Origin: G016234445 sp964438865
GTDB taxonomy: Bacteria; Chloroflexota; Dehalococcoidia; Tepidiformales; Tepidiformaceae
Reading direction: 5' to 3'
Length of the DNA: 64,000 nucleotides
NCBI GenBank assembly: GCA_964438865.1
Contig: CAYTMI010000009.1
Span: 1 to 64,000 of the forward strand
In this document: piece after piece, positions 1 to 7,988 of the stretch
Numbering within the stretch: position 1 is the stretch's first letter
Layout: each line of letters begins with the position of its first letter
Notes under the pieces: model-generated
Database searches by the model: none
Seen by the model: only the letters and a program-made list of their open reading frames with translations
Told to the model about the DNA's origin: nothing
Made by a program: the position numbers and the translations under genes

Positions 1-1
1 G

Positions 2-394
2 AGGCACCCCACGGCCCGCGTCCGTCCGGCGGCGCCCCCACCCGCGCCCGGCTCGAACACGGCTGCGCTCGTGACCGTCGTCATCGCGGCGGTGCTGCTG
101 GCCGTGGGCGTCGGGGCCGTCGCTGCGATCATGCTGACCCGTGACGGCGGCGGAGACTCGCCCCGGCCGACTCCGACGCCCGCCGTTTCGCCGATCGCCA
201 CCGCCGAGCCCACGCGCACCCCAACCCCGACGCAGACGCCTTCGCCCACGGCCACGGCCACGGCTTCGCCTACGGCGACGGCGACCGCCACGCCGACGAA
301 ATCCACCACGCCAACCGCGACGCCGACCCGGACGGGGACAGTCTCACCGACTGTCGCAACGACGTTGACGCCGGCCGCGACTCCGACGCCGTAG
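2..394 (+). CDS. Partial Pro/Thr-rich membrane-anchored protein (5' end outside window)
   Basis: The reading frame is open to the left edge of the window, so this is the C-terminal end of a longer gene rather than a protein starting at the GTG at 71. About 23 residues rich in Pro and Ala precede one hydrophobic segment (VVIAAVLLAVGVGAVAAIML), then a short charged stretch and about 70 residues of repeated P-T and A-T pairs. This is the layout of a single-pass protein with an extracytoplasmic Pro/Thr stalk. In Chloroflexota such tails follow kinase, zinc-ribbon or substrate-binding domains, but the N-terminal domain is not visible, so no function can be given. The tail is low complexity and lacks a sortase motif. 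Confidence 0.6.
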   Translation, partial: RHPTARVRPAAPPPAPGSNTAALVTVVIAAVLLAVGVGAVAAIMLTRDGGGDSPRPTPTPAVSPIATAEPTRTPTPTQTPSPTATATASPTATATATPTKSTTPTATPTRTGTVSPTVATTLTPAATPTP

Positions 395-448
395 GGGGTG
401 AATTGTGCACCCGCCAGAACGTGTATAACCAGCGCAGCGCGGGGCGCA

Positions 449-467
449 GGACACCCACGGGGAGAGG
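449..467 (+). repeat. Left copy of 19-nt direct repeat flanking AT-rich lipoprotein gene
   Basis: The 19-mer GGACACCCACGGGGAGAGG matches the copy at 1909-1927 with one mismatch (A/G). The copies bracket the AT-richer gene at 479-1822. This copy also supplies the purine-rich ribosome-binding stretch of that gene. It may be an insertion or recombination footprint, or a shared leader motif. Confidence 0.6.
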
Positions 468-478
468 GGAGTGAGGGC

Positions 479-1822
479 ATGCCTGGTCAGGTGGTAAGGA
501 TAGCGGCCGGCCTTGGGGGGTTCGGCGCGGTTGCGCTCCTCGCGGGATGCCTGGGCGGGGGGGCGACCGCCAGCCCGACGCCCACCATCCCTCCTTCCCC
601 TACTGCTTCTCCTACTGTTGCGGCAACCCCAACTCCTGCTGTTCGTTTGTCTTCCTATGGGCTCTCTAAGGAGCTTAATGATGTTTTGGCTTCTCTTGAC
701 TTGGATGGTATCAATGCCCGGGAAGAGGTTGCCATCAAGGCTGTTCAGTATGCTGGAACTCTCATCCCTGAGCCTATCAAGACAGCGTATTATAGGCCTT
801 CTGAGATCGAGGGCTACCAGCTGGCTTTGGCTAAGTCTCTTGCCAAGGATGGCGCCATCTCAGAGCTCGAGGTCCAGGCGCTCTCTGCCTTCATGGACCC
901 CTCCGAGACGCGCTGGTGGGTGCTTCGCGATTACATAACCGGCGGCTTTTTTGCCGATGAGAACCTCAAAAAGGACTCTGATGGCGATGGAATTGACAAT
1001 TTGGCTGAGCTACGTCAACACACGAATGCTTACGAGGCCTTGGAAACCGATCCTGGGAATTTGAGCGAGAGATATGCTGTTTTGATGAATGGGACACAAC
1101 GAGGGATTGATTCTAAGAATAAGTTCGCTGATCCTGGGAATGTGTTGGGGGTATACCATTACTTCAAGGCAAATGGGTATTCTGACGACCAAATTGTCTT
1201 GCTTTTCCAGTCAGACTTTTTAGAAAATCCTAAAAATGTAAGTTCACTTCCTGGAAGTAAATATTTTGGCAATCTCCTAGAGGTGCCGCTTCCTGCGGTG
1301 ATTGACGTTAAAGACCAAAATGTAACGACTTATTCAGTGCTGGAACAAGTGCGTGCGATTCCAACAGACAACAATGATCATCTGACGATATTAATTGATG
1401 CGCATGGAAACAATTTCCGTAGCCCTCAAACCCAGGTGTTAATTCAGCCCGGAGACTATCTTTCACCGAGTCAGCTTTCAGCTGCATTAAACTCTAAGCA
1501 ATTTGGAGGCGCCGTGATTATATCTTCAATGAGTTGGGGGCAAGGTTTCTTCAACTACCTGACGCCCAAAGGTCCGGTAACAACGATTGCTCAAAATGAT
1601 GTTACCGAAACTTTCTCGAGTGCTTCATGGCCAACTCTTGTCACTGTATCATTGGATGGGGGGACTTCTTTGAAAAACCTTAGTGCGAGATATTATGCAA
1701 ACATTTTTTCAGGCAGTAGCATAGTGGGAACATATTATTTCTCATTCGCAGGCAGTCGTGAAACCGGCGATATTTCAATGCTTTCTAAGACTAATCCCTT
1801 GCGTTATTTTGCTTTACAATAG
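479..1822 (+). CDS. Lipoprotein with legumain-like (C13/clan CD) fold, catalytic Cys position occupied by Ser
   Basis: Predicted 447-residue lipoprotein. I chose the ATG at 479 over the upstream in-frame start because it follows a GGGGAGAGGGGAG stretch and begins a signal peptide ending in a lipobox (ALLAGC). A Pro/Thr linker follows, then a helical region, a calcium-type loop (DSDGDGIDNLAEL), and a C-terminal domain whose motifs follow legumain-type C13 peptidases: a YAVLMNG strand, a GYSDDQIVLL strand, then ILIDAHGN with His at residue 309. At the place of the family's ACESG motif the protein has SSMSWGQG, with Ser352 where Cys is expected. It may therefore be a pseudo-peptidase or a Ser variant. 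The body is AT-richer than the neighbours (25 of 60 bases G or C at 1081-1140), while the signal-peptide part is GC-rich, which suggests transfer. The family link rests on motif reading only. Confidence 0.7.
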   Translation: MPGQVVRIAAGLGGFGAVALLAGCLGGGATASPTPTIPPSPTASPTVAATPTPAVRLSSYGLSKELNDVLASLDLDGINAREEVAIKAVQYAGTLIPEPIKTAYYRPSEIEGYQLALAKSLAKDGAISELEVQALSAFMDPSETRWWVLRDYITGGFFADENLKKDSDGDGIDNLAELRQHTNAYEALETDPGNLSERYAVLMNGTQRGIDSKNKFADPGNVLGVYHYFKANGYSDDQIVLLFQSDFLENPKNVSSLPGSKYFGNLLEVPLPAVIDVKDQNVTTYSVLEQVRAIPTDNNDHLTILIDAHGNNFRSPQTQVLIQPGDYLSPSQLSAALNSKQFGGAVIISSMSWGQGFFNYLTPKGPVTTIAQNDVTETFSSASWPTLVTVSLDGGTSLKNLSARYYANIFSGSSIVGTYYFSFAGSRETGDISMLSKTNPLRYFALQ

Positions 1823-1908
1823 TGATGACAGTGCCGATTGGTTTTTTGCAGTAAGCTTTTTAAAGGCCAGTGTGAAATATGAAGTATGCGATTAAGGTGC
1901 GGGGGCAG

Positions 1909-1927
1909 GGACACCCGCGGGGAGAGG
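1909..1927 (+). repeat. Right copy of 19-nt direct repeat
   Basis: GGACACCCGCGGGGAGAGG, 18 of 19 identical to 449-467. It lies 86 nt after the lipoprotein gene, at the point where the sequence returns to high GC. The rest of 1823-2057 shows no gene. Confidence 0.6.
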
Positions 1928-2019
1928 AGCGAAGCCCCGGCACTGGCGGCGATGGCTGCCGCGGCAAGGCTCCGCCCCGTCCACGGCCTCCCCGTAGCCA
2001 CCTGTTCGCCCGGGTGTGG

Positions 2020-2025
2020 TAGATT
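2020..2025 (+). promoter_or_regulatory. Candidate -10 box (TAGATT) for the luciferase-like oxidoreductase operon
   Basis: TAGATT preceded by GTGG resembles the recurrent GGTAnnnT extended -10 of this window. The predicted transcript start is near 2032, leaving a leader of about 26 nt with GAGG ahead of the GTG at 2058. No good -35 box is visible. Confidence 0.4.
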
Positions 2026-2057
2026 GCGCGCTCAAACGAATCGTTCGAGGTGCGGCA

Positions 2058-3164
2058 GTGAAATTCGGCGTCTTCTATGAGATTTCGGTCCCACGGCCGT
2101 GGGAGGGCGACAGGGAGTACGAGGTCTACCAGAACTGTCTCGAACAGGTGCGGCTCGCTGACGAGCTGGGATTCGACCAGGTCTGGGCGGTGGAACACCA
2201 CTTCCTGGAGGAGTATTCGCACTGTTCGGCGCCGGAGATTTTCCTGACGGCCTGCGCCATGCAGACCAAGAACATCCGCATCGGGCGGGGGATCGTCGTC
2301 TGCGTGCCGGAGTTCAACAACCCCATCAAGGCGGCCGAGGTGGCAGCGACGATGGACATCGTTTCCGGCGGGCGGCTGGAGTTCGGCACTGGCCGGTCCG
2401 CGACCTGGACGGAACTCGGCGGCATGGGCGCCGACCCGGACGAGACCAAGAAGACCTGGGACGAATGGGTGCGGATCATCCCCAAGATGTGGACGCAGGA
2501 GCGCTTTGGCTATGAGGGCCGGGCCTTCAGCATGCCCACCCGGGCCGTCCTCCCCAAGCCCTACCAGAAGCCGCACCCGCCGATGTGGGTCGCCGTTACC
2601 AGCCCGGGCACGGAACTCGACGCGGCGGACCGCGGCATGGGCAGCCTCGGGCTGACCTTCGGGGGCTTTTCCGAACAGGACAAGAAGATCGCGGAGTACC
2701 GCCGGCGGATCAAGTACTGCGACCCCGTCGGTTCGTTCGTCAACGAACAGGTCAACACCGTGAACTTCCTCTTCTGCCACGAAGATGACGAGTACGGCAC
2801 AAAGACGGGCCTCCGCCTCTCGGGGACGTTCAACTACATGGCTGAGCAGCTCCTGGCGGCGCGGCAGGCGTATCCCAGCCGCTCCTACCCCAACCTCGGG
2901 CTGTTGCCCGCCCTGCGCCGCGAGGCGACGGCTCCAGGCGAGGGGCAGATCCCGGAGGGGCTCGCCATCGGCAACCCGGACCGGGTCATCGAATGCATCC
3001 GCAAGTGGGAGGCCGTCGGCGTCGATCGGATCAACTTCCTCCTGAACTGCGTGGAAACGGTGCCACAGGAGCAGGTGCTGGCCAGCCTTCGCCTCTTCGC
3101 CAAGGAAGTAATGCCCAAGTTCCAGAAGCAGCCGGCCGGCGCCTCCGCCGCGGGAGGCGCGTAG
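2058..3164 (+). CDS. LLM class flavin-dependent oxidoreductase (luciferase-like)
   Basis: Predicted 368-residue TIM-barrel monooxygenase or reductase of the bacterial luciferase family, using FMN or coenzyme F420. Recognisable motifs are the N-terminal MKFGVFYE strand, the EHHF motif (VWAVEHHFLEEY), IVSGGRLEFGTGRS, and PHPPMWVA, all usual in this family. I chose the GTG at 2058 because the family begins at KFGVF and a GAGG lies 7 nt upstream; the longer in-frame start adds no conserved sequence. The stop overlaps by one base the start of the acetoacetate decarboxylase-like gene, so the two are probably co-translated and may act on the same substrate. The substrate cannot be read from the sequence. 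Confidence 0.85.
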   Translation: MKFGVFYEISVPRPWEGDREYEVYQNCLEQVRLADELGFDQVWAVEHHFLEEYSHCSAPEIFLTACAMQTKNIRIGRGIVVCVPEFNNPIKAAEVAATMDIVSGGRLEFGTGRSATWTELGGMGADPDETKKTWDEWVRIIPKMWTQERFGYEGRAFSMPTRAVLPKPYQKPHPPMWVAVTSPGTELDAADRGMGSLGLTFGGFSEQDKKIAEYRRRIKYCDPVGSFVNEQVNTVNFLFCHEDDEYGTKTGLRLSGTFNYMAEQLLAARQAYPSRSYPNLGLLPALRREATAPGEGQIPEGLAIGNPDRVIECIRKWEAVGVDRINFLLNCVETVPQEQVLASLRLFAKEVMPKFQKQPAGASAAGGA

Positions 3165-3922
3165 TGCCCCTCGTCGGTTTGCGCGATGTCACGCCGCTCG
3201 GCGCCCTTTCGCCGCTCCTGCCCAGTTTCGAAACGCCGCATTGGGAACTGCGCGGCGCCACCGTGCTCCAGGTCATGTACGAACTCGAAGAACAGTGCAT
3301 GCTGTCGCTCCTCCCGCCGGCGCTGCATCCCACGATCCCGCCGACGGTCGTCTTCAACGTCACCTCCGTGCCCGACAGCCCGGCCGGGCCGTTCACGTTG
3401 GCCGAAGTGCGAGTCGGCTGCCGCTCGGGCGCCCGGCCGCGCGGGCTCCTCGTCCGCGGGTACACCGATTCGGCGGCGGCGACAACCGAGCTTCGCACCC
3501 GCTGGGGTTACCCCGTCGGCGAAGCTGCGGTCGTCCTCCGCAAGGGCTATGACCGCGTCCACGCCATCGTCGAACTCGATGGGCGGACCATCCTCGACGT
3601 GGCGTTGATGAACCCCGAGCCGATCAGCGGCGGGGACGTCCAGTACCTGGCGAACCTGAACCTGGCGCGCATCGTCCGGGGAGGCTCGGAGGCGCTCCGC
3701 CTGGTGCAGGTCGACCCGGATTACGTGTTCCACCGGGCGGACCGTGGCGGACCCAGGTTGCTGGCCTTCGAAGCCGGCGCGTGGGGAATGGACGGGGCAG
3801 TTCCGTACTTCCCCATCGCCGCCTCGGTGACCACCTGTGACATCACGATGCCGCGCATCCGTTACCTGGTGGACCCGGCGAAGCCGCCCCTGCAGGCGGT
3901 AGAGACCGTCGGCCGGAGCTGA
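3164..3922 (+). CDS. Acetoacetate decarboxylase-like protein lacking the catalytic Lys motif
   Basis: Predicted 252 residues. Start GTG shares its G with the stop of the upstream oxidoreductase (TAGTG). The middle of the protein (about residues 75-180) follows the acetoacetate decarboxylase fold: paired strands, an RxRWGYP motif and the long beta segments after it. In true decarboxylases this motif carries the Schiff-base lysine (GYPKK). Here it reads GYPVGEAAV, so the lysine is absent and classical decarboxylation is unlikely. Related superfamily members act as hydratases, aldolases or binding proteins. The operon position next to a flavin enzyme suggests a shared catabolic or biosynthetic step. 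The family call is fairly secure, the function is not. Confidence 0.65.
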   Translation: MPLVGLRDVTPLGALSPLLPSFETPHWELRGATVLQVMYELEEQCMLSLLPPALHPTIPPTVVFNVTSVPDSPAGPFTLAEVRVGCRSGARPRGLLVRGYTDSAAATTELRTRWGYPVGEAAVVLRKGYDRVHAIVELDGRTILDVALMNPEPISGGDVQYLANLNLARIVRGGSEALRLVQVDPDYVFHRADRGGPRLLAFEAGAWGMDGAVPYFPIAASVTTCDITMPRIRYLVDPAKPPLQAVETVGRS

Positions 3923-4180
3923 GTGACGACGGGCCCGCCCAGGATGCTTCTCGTTGACTGCGCCGGCGGGGGTGGCGTGCGGGAGGCGGTTGCGGCGCTC
4001 GTCCGGCAACTCCCGGCGCTTGGGTGGGGGGTCGTGCCGGTGTTCGCGCGCTATAACGATGCCGACGGCACTGCCGAGCCTGATGGAGTGTACGTGTTCA
4101 GGGGTGCGCACCTTATGGACGGGGCTCGCTACCGCGACCTGGCTGACAACCAGACAAAGCTCGGCGCCACGCCGAAATAG
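3923..4180 (+). pseudogene. N-terminal remnant of a glycosyltransferase gene, truncated by an AT-rich insertion
   Basis: A GTG directly follows the preceding stop and opens an 85-codon frame. The first 45 residues (MLLVDCAGGGGVREAVAAL and onward) look like the first Rossmann half of a family 4 glycosyltransferase. The frame then stops at 4180, just before composition drops. The matching C-terminal half of such an enzyme sits at 5459-5803 on the same strand. About 180 residues of a normal 350-380-residue enzyme are missing, so the event replaced sequence as well as inserting it. The N-terminal part is less diagnostic than the C-terminal part, so the link between the two is inference. Confidence 0.55.
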
Positions 4181-4297
4181 GGGGCGATTCATGGGCAGTG
4201 AACGTTTTGGTTCGGGTCCTGCGAAACGTATGATTTTACCACTTATTGATGGCGACAATAGAAAGACCTATATACCGAAACAACTTAGATCTGCGTT

Positions 4298-5446
4298 ATG
4301 ACTATGACACGAAGGCAGCTGTTGGGTATGGGTGGCGGCTTGGCGGCGTTGGTGGTGGGCTGCGGCGGGGACGATGATGCGCGCAGCGAGCAGACTCCTT
4401 TGCCGACTCCTACAGTGCCCAACAAGCCCACACCGCTCCCAACGCCTACCTTGGCGCCCTCTCCTACTCCGAATCCTTTCCAGACCCGATTCGAGACAGC
4501 ATACGCGAAGCTTCCAGCGCCTCTGCAGGAGGCGATGAGCGCAAGTCCTTTTTATGCCGGGAATATCGAAATACACCAAGCGCAGCTGGCTGAATCGCTG
4601 TTCGATGCTGCCAAAAATATCAATGCAAGTGCGCCGCGACTGTGGTTTCCGATGCTCACTGTCCCTGGTTCCACAAGTCAGTTGAAGGGAGTGAAGTTTC
4701 GGGGGTTCACGGTCGATGAGCTCGTCGCTACCATTTCGAATCAATCATACGATTTTGCTTCCCTTGCTGGGCGTCCTGAAGATGTTGTGGTGCTGTATGC
4801 ATCTGAACAAGGTTCGAATGAGAACCTCAGACGAACAGTTGATACGACAAAATCACAGCTCCAACTTGGGTCAACGTATCTTGGAGGGATGGATTTGCCA
4901 TACAAGACAATTACCATTCAACAAATATCCCAAGGTGATTTGAGCTTTAGCACGGGCCCTAATCTGTATGTGAGAGACACAGATGCTGATCCGACCTTTT
5001 GGCCATTCCTCATCGGGCATGAGCTCAACCATGTGTTCTGGGCCAAACAGGTCGCCTATAATGTTGCAAATCTTGCGGCGAGACGTCCTGGTCCCATAGG
5101 CTTTCATGAAGGCATCGCAGAAGATGCGGGGGTGACGGGTTCAGGATATGCGAATGGGTTCTATACACGAGGCAATGCGAATGGAAAGCTAGATGCGGAG
5201 CTTTTCCATCAGCAAGGAGTCTCACCACAGACTGAACGAAGCGAAGGCGCGAAAGGATATAGGTTGGTGAGCGCGCTTCGGGAAACCATGGGCTTTGATG
5301 CATTTATGCAAGCGAATAAATTGGTATTCTCTCAGTCCTTCAATGACGGGAAGTCGCTTTTCAAGATATATTACGATAAGGCACCAGAGGAATCGAAACA
5401 ATCAGTTGCCCGCCTCGTAGCGCAATCTACGGGTATCTCACTCTGA
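4298..5446 (+). CDS. Tat-type lipoprotein with HExxH...E zinc metallopeptidase signature
   Basis: Predicted 382-residue exported protein. The N-terminus has a twin-arginine-like motif (TRRQLLG) and a hydrophobic stretch ending in VVGC, a lipobox, followed by an acidic patch and a Pro/Thr linker (to about residue 65). In the C-terminal half, HELNH (nucleotides about 5020-5034) lies ahead of GFHEGIAEDAG, the H-E-x-x-H plus downstream Glu arrangement of gluzincins such as M1 and M61 peptidases. All zinc ligands seem present, so activity is plausible. A second ATG two codons later is an alternative start. No clear ribosome-binding site is visible. The body is AT-richer than the surroundings (27 of 60 G or C at 4921-4980) and the gene sits inside a broken glycosyltransferase gene, so it is probably acquired. 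Confidence 0.7.
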   Translation: MTMTRRQLLGMGGGLAALVVGCGGDDDARSEQTPLPTPTVPNKPTPLPTPTLAPSPTPNPFQTRFETAYAKLPAPLQEAMSASPFYAGNIEIHQAQLAESLFDAAKNINASAPRLWFPMLTVPGSTSQLKGVKFRGFTVDELVATISNQSYDFASLAGRPEDVVVLYASEQGSNENLRRTVDTTKSQLQLGSTYLGGMDLPYKTITIQQISQGDLSFSTGPNLYVRDTDADPTFWPFLIGHELNHVFWAKQVAYNVANLAARRPGPIGFHEGIAEDAGVTGSGYANGFYTRGNANGKLDAELFHQQGVSPQTERSEGAKGYRLVSALRETMGFDAFMQANKLVFSQSFNDGKSLFKIYYDKAPEESKQSVARLVAQSTGISL

Positions 5447-5458
5447 GAAATGTTTTAA

Positions 5459-5803
5459 ATGCATCGTATCCTCGACGTCTTCGCGCTGACCTCCGACCGG
5501 GAAGGGATGCCGCTGGCGGTCCTGGAAGCGGGGGCGGCGGGGTTGCCGGCGGTGGCGACGAGCGCGCCGGGTTCGGTTGAGACAGTCGTCGACGGCGTAA
5601 CCGGCATCCTGGCGCCCGTAGGGGACGCCGTGGCGGTCGGGACCGCGCTCCGCCGATTGGTGGGGGACCCGGTCCTCCGCCGGCCTACGGGGGCAGCGGG
5701 ACGGGCAAGGGTCCTGGCGGAGTTCAGCGACGAGCGGATGGCCAACAACTACGACGCGCTGTACCGGGAAGTGCTGGCCGGGCGGGATCCGCGAACGCTT
5801 TAG
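5459..5803 (+). pseudogene. C-terminal remnant of family 4 glycosyltransferase
   Basis: 114 residues with the unmistakable C-terminal half of a GT4 enzyme: LDVFALTSDREGMPLAVLEA (the nucleotide-sugar binding E-x7-E region), then GLPAVATSAPGSVETVVDG, and a terminal helix ending YDALYREVL. The N-terminal acceptor domain is absent and a stop codon (TAA) lies directly before the apparent ATG, at the right edge of the AT-rich segment. GC content returns to the window norm from here on. It is most likely a non-functional remnant of the gene whose beginning lies at 3923. Confidence 0.75.
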
Positions 5804-5845
5804 TCCCGGGTGATGTGGATTTCGGTGGGCCCCGATAACCACAAA

Positions 5846-5875
5846 CAGGAAGGCGGCCGTTTGGCCGCCCTTCTG
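5846..5875. terminator. Bidirectional hairpin terminator
   Basis: CAGGAAGGCGGCC, a GTTT loop and GGCCGCCCTTCTG form a near-perfect GC-rich stem between the plus-strand glycosyltransferase remnant and the minus-strand transporter operon. Moderately T-rich flanks lie on both sides, so it can serve both convergent units. Confidence 0.65.
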
Positions 5876-5899
5876 TTCGATTCAGGAGCGCCCGGGTGG

Positions 5900-6928
5900 T
5901 TAGACCCGGTGGCACCAGACCCAGTGTTCCTTGTCCGCGGTGCCCACGTTCCGCCACTCGGGAGTGCGAACGCGGCATTCGTCGATGGCGATCGGGCACC
6001 GGGTGTTGAAGACACACCCTGGGGGCGGCCGCAGCGGGCTGGGCACGTCGCCAAGGAGGATGATGCGTTCGCGCTTGCGTTCGATCTCGGGGTCCGGGAT
6101 CGGGACGGCGGAAAGCAGGGCCTTGGTGTAGGGGTGGAGCGGGTTTTCGAAGATCGAGTCCCGGTCCGTCAGTTCCATGGCATGGCCGAGGTACATCACG
6201 CAGACGCGGTCGCTGATGTGGCGAACCACCGAGAGGTCGTGCGCGATGAACAGGTAGGTCAGGTTGAACTGTTCCTGGAGGTCCTGGAGCAGGTTGATGA
6301 TCTGCGCCTGGATCGAGACGTCGAGCGCCGAAACCGGCTCGTCGCAGACGATGAAGTCGGGCTCGACGGCGAGCGCGCGGGCGATGCCGATGCGCTGGCG
6401 TTGCCCACCCGAGAATTCGTGGGGGAAGCGGTTCGCGAAGTAGGGGTTCAGGCCTACCGTCTGGAGGAGGTTCTGGACCTTCTCCTTCTTCTCCTTACCC
6501 TTCGCCAGCCCGTGGATGGTGATCGGCTCGCTAATGATGCTGCCGACCGACATGCGGGGGTTCAGGCTTGCGTAGGGATCCTGGAAGATCATCTGCATCT
6601 TGCGGCGGAAGCGGCGGAGTTCGCCGCCCTTGATCTTCGTGAGGTCCGTGCCTTCGAAGAGGACGGTGCCCGAGGTTGGGCGGATGAGCTGGAGAAGCGC
6701 CTTCCCCGTAGTGCTCTTGCCGCAACCGGACTCGCCCACGAGGCCAAGGGTTTCGCCGCGCTTCACCTGGAAGCTGATCTTGTCGACGGCCTTCACGTCG
6801 GCGACCTTCCGCTGGAAGATCACGCCCGCGGAGACGGGGAAGAAGACCTGCAGGTCCTGGATGTCGACCAGGGTTTCGCCGATGGTGCCGACTCGCTGAC
6901 GGCCGGAACTGCTAGTTTGCTGCGCCAA
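5900..6928 (-). CDS. Peptide/nickel ABC transporter ATP-binding protein, OppF/DppF type
   Basis: Predicted 342-residue cytoplasmic ATPase that would power uptake of oligopeptides, dipeptides or similar solutes. It has Walker A GESGCGKST, the Q-loop in MIFQDPYASLNPRMSVG, the signature FSGGQRQRI, Walker B FIVCDEPVSALDVS, and the C-terminal oligopeptide-transporter extension with Cys-rich GCVFNTRCP, typical of OppF/DppF. I chose the TTG at 6928 because GGGAGG lies six bases upstream; the longer frame reads back through the oppD gene. It overlaps oppD by 17 nt. No permease or binding protein is nearby on the visible side of the operon, so the ATPase pair is separated from its partners. Confidence 0.9.
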   Translation of the reverse strand: MAQQTSSSGRQRVGTIGETLVDIQDLQVFFPVSAGVIFQRKVADVKAVDKISFQVKRGETLGLVGESGCGKSTTGKALLQLIRPTSGTVLFEGTDLTKIKGGELRRFRRKMQMIFQDPYASLNPRMSVGSIISEPITIHGLAKGKEKKEKVQNLLQTVGLNPYFANRFPHEFSGGQRQRIGIARALAVEPDFIVCDEPVSALDVSIQAQIINLLQDLQEQFNLTYLFIAHDLSVVRHISDRVCVMYLGHAMELTDRDSIFENPLHPYTKALLSAVPIPDPEIERKRERIILLGDVPSPLRPPPGCVFNTRCPIAIDECRVRTPEWRNVGTADKEHWVWCHRV

Positions 6929-7913
6929 CTGGCACCTCCCTCTGGACACGCCCCGATTCCCAGCAGGCGGTGTAATGGTTTTCAGCGATAAGGGTGAACG
7001 GTGGGTATTCTTCCATGCAGCGATCCTGGCGCCAGGCGCAGCGTGGGTAGAACGCACAGCCCACGGGCAGGTGTGCCAGGTCGGGCGGCAGCCCTTCGAT
7101 GGGGACCAGCTTTTCCTTGCGCGTCTCGTCGAGCCGCGGGACGGAGTTGAGCAGCCCCACCGTGTAGGGGTGCTTCGGGTTTCCGTAGAGTTCGTGGGCC
7201 GATGCCATCTCGATGACCTTGCCGGCGTACATGACGTTCACCCGGTCGGCGTACCGCGCCACCACCCCGAGGTTGTGGGTGATGATGATGACGGCCGTGC
7301 CAAATTCGCGGCTCAGGCGGTTCATGACTTCGAGGATCTGCGCCTGGATGGTGACGTCCAGGGCTGTCGTCGGTTCGTCGGCCAGGAGCAGCTTGGGGTT
7401 ACAGCTCATGGCCATGGCGATCATGACGCGCTGGCGCATACCCCCCGAGAACTGGTGAGGGTAGTCGTTGAGGCGGCCACGCGCCTCGGGGATGCCCACC
7501 ATTTCGAGAAGCTCGGCGGCCCGGTCCCGCGCTGCCTTGCCATGGAGGTCCATGTGCAGTTCGAGCGCCTCTGTCATCTGGCGGCCGATGGTCAGCACGG
7601 GGTTGAGCGAAGTCATCGGCTCCTGAAAGACCATGGCGATGTCGTTGCCGCGGATCTTCCGGACCTCGTCTTCGTCCAGCTTCAGGATGTCCCGGCCCTG
7701 GAAAATGATTTCGCCCGAGACGATTTTGCCTGGGGGCTGTGGGATCAGCCGGAGGATGGAAAGCGCCGAAACGCTCTTTCCACAACCCGATTCGCCCACC
7801 AGTCCCAGCGTTTCGCCCTCTTCCACAGTGTAGGAGGTCCCGTCGACGGCCTTGACGGTCCCTTCCTGCGTGTAGAAGTAGGTGCGCAGGTCCTTCACCT
7901 CAAGAAGCGCCAT
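6912..7913 (-). CDS. Peptide/nickel ABC transporter ATP-binding protein, OppD/DppD type
   Basis: Predicted 333-residue ATPase, partner of the OppF-like protein. Walker A GESGCGKSVS, signature FSGGMRQRVMIAMAMS, Walker B LLLADEPTTALDVTIQ, His-loop IIITHNLG, and the C-terminal GCAFYPRCAW motif identify the OppD/DppD family. The ATG at 7913 follows AGGAGGAGGG; the longer frame upstream has no family support. It lies 75 nt downstream of tRNA-Leu on the same strand. Membrane permeases and the binding lipoprotein are not in the window. Confidence 0.9.
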   Translation of the reverse strand: MALLEVKDLRTYFYTQEGTVKAVDGTSYTVEEGETLGLVGESGCGKSVSALSILRLIPQPPGKIVSGEIIFQGRDILKLDEDEVRKIRGNDIAMVFQEPMTSLNPVLTIGRQMTEALELHMDLHGKAARDRAAELLEMVGIPEARGRLNDYPHQFSGGMRQRVMIAMAMSCNPKLLLADEPTTALDVTIQAQILEVMNRLSREFGTAVIIITHNLGVVARYADRVNVMYAGKVIEMASAHELYGNPKHPYTVGLLNSVPRLDETRKEKLVPIEGLPPDLAHLPVGCAFYPRCAWRQDRCMEEYPPFTLIAENHYTACWESGRVQREVPVGAAN

Positions 7914-7988
7914 CCCTCCTCCTTTACCTGCACCGGAGATCCGGTGCCCAACGATTGCTCGGCGTATTTGTACGCGAAAACGAGTTCG

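Noticed and set aside
4181..4297. Insertion-sequence ends at the left edge of the AT-rich metallopeptidase segment
   Set aside because: Compared with the right edge (5447-5465) I found no inverted repeat or target duplication, so a classical transposon is not supported.
5459..5803. A complete small protein starting at the ATG at 5459
   Set aside because: It is only the C-terminal half of a GT4 fold, lacks the acceptor domain, has a stop directly upstream and no ribosome-binding site.
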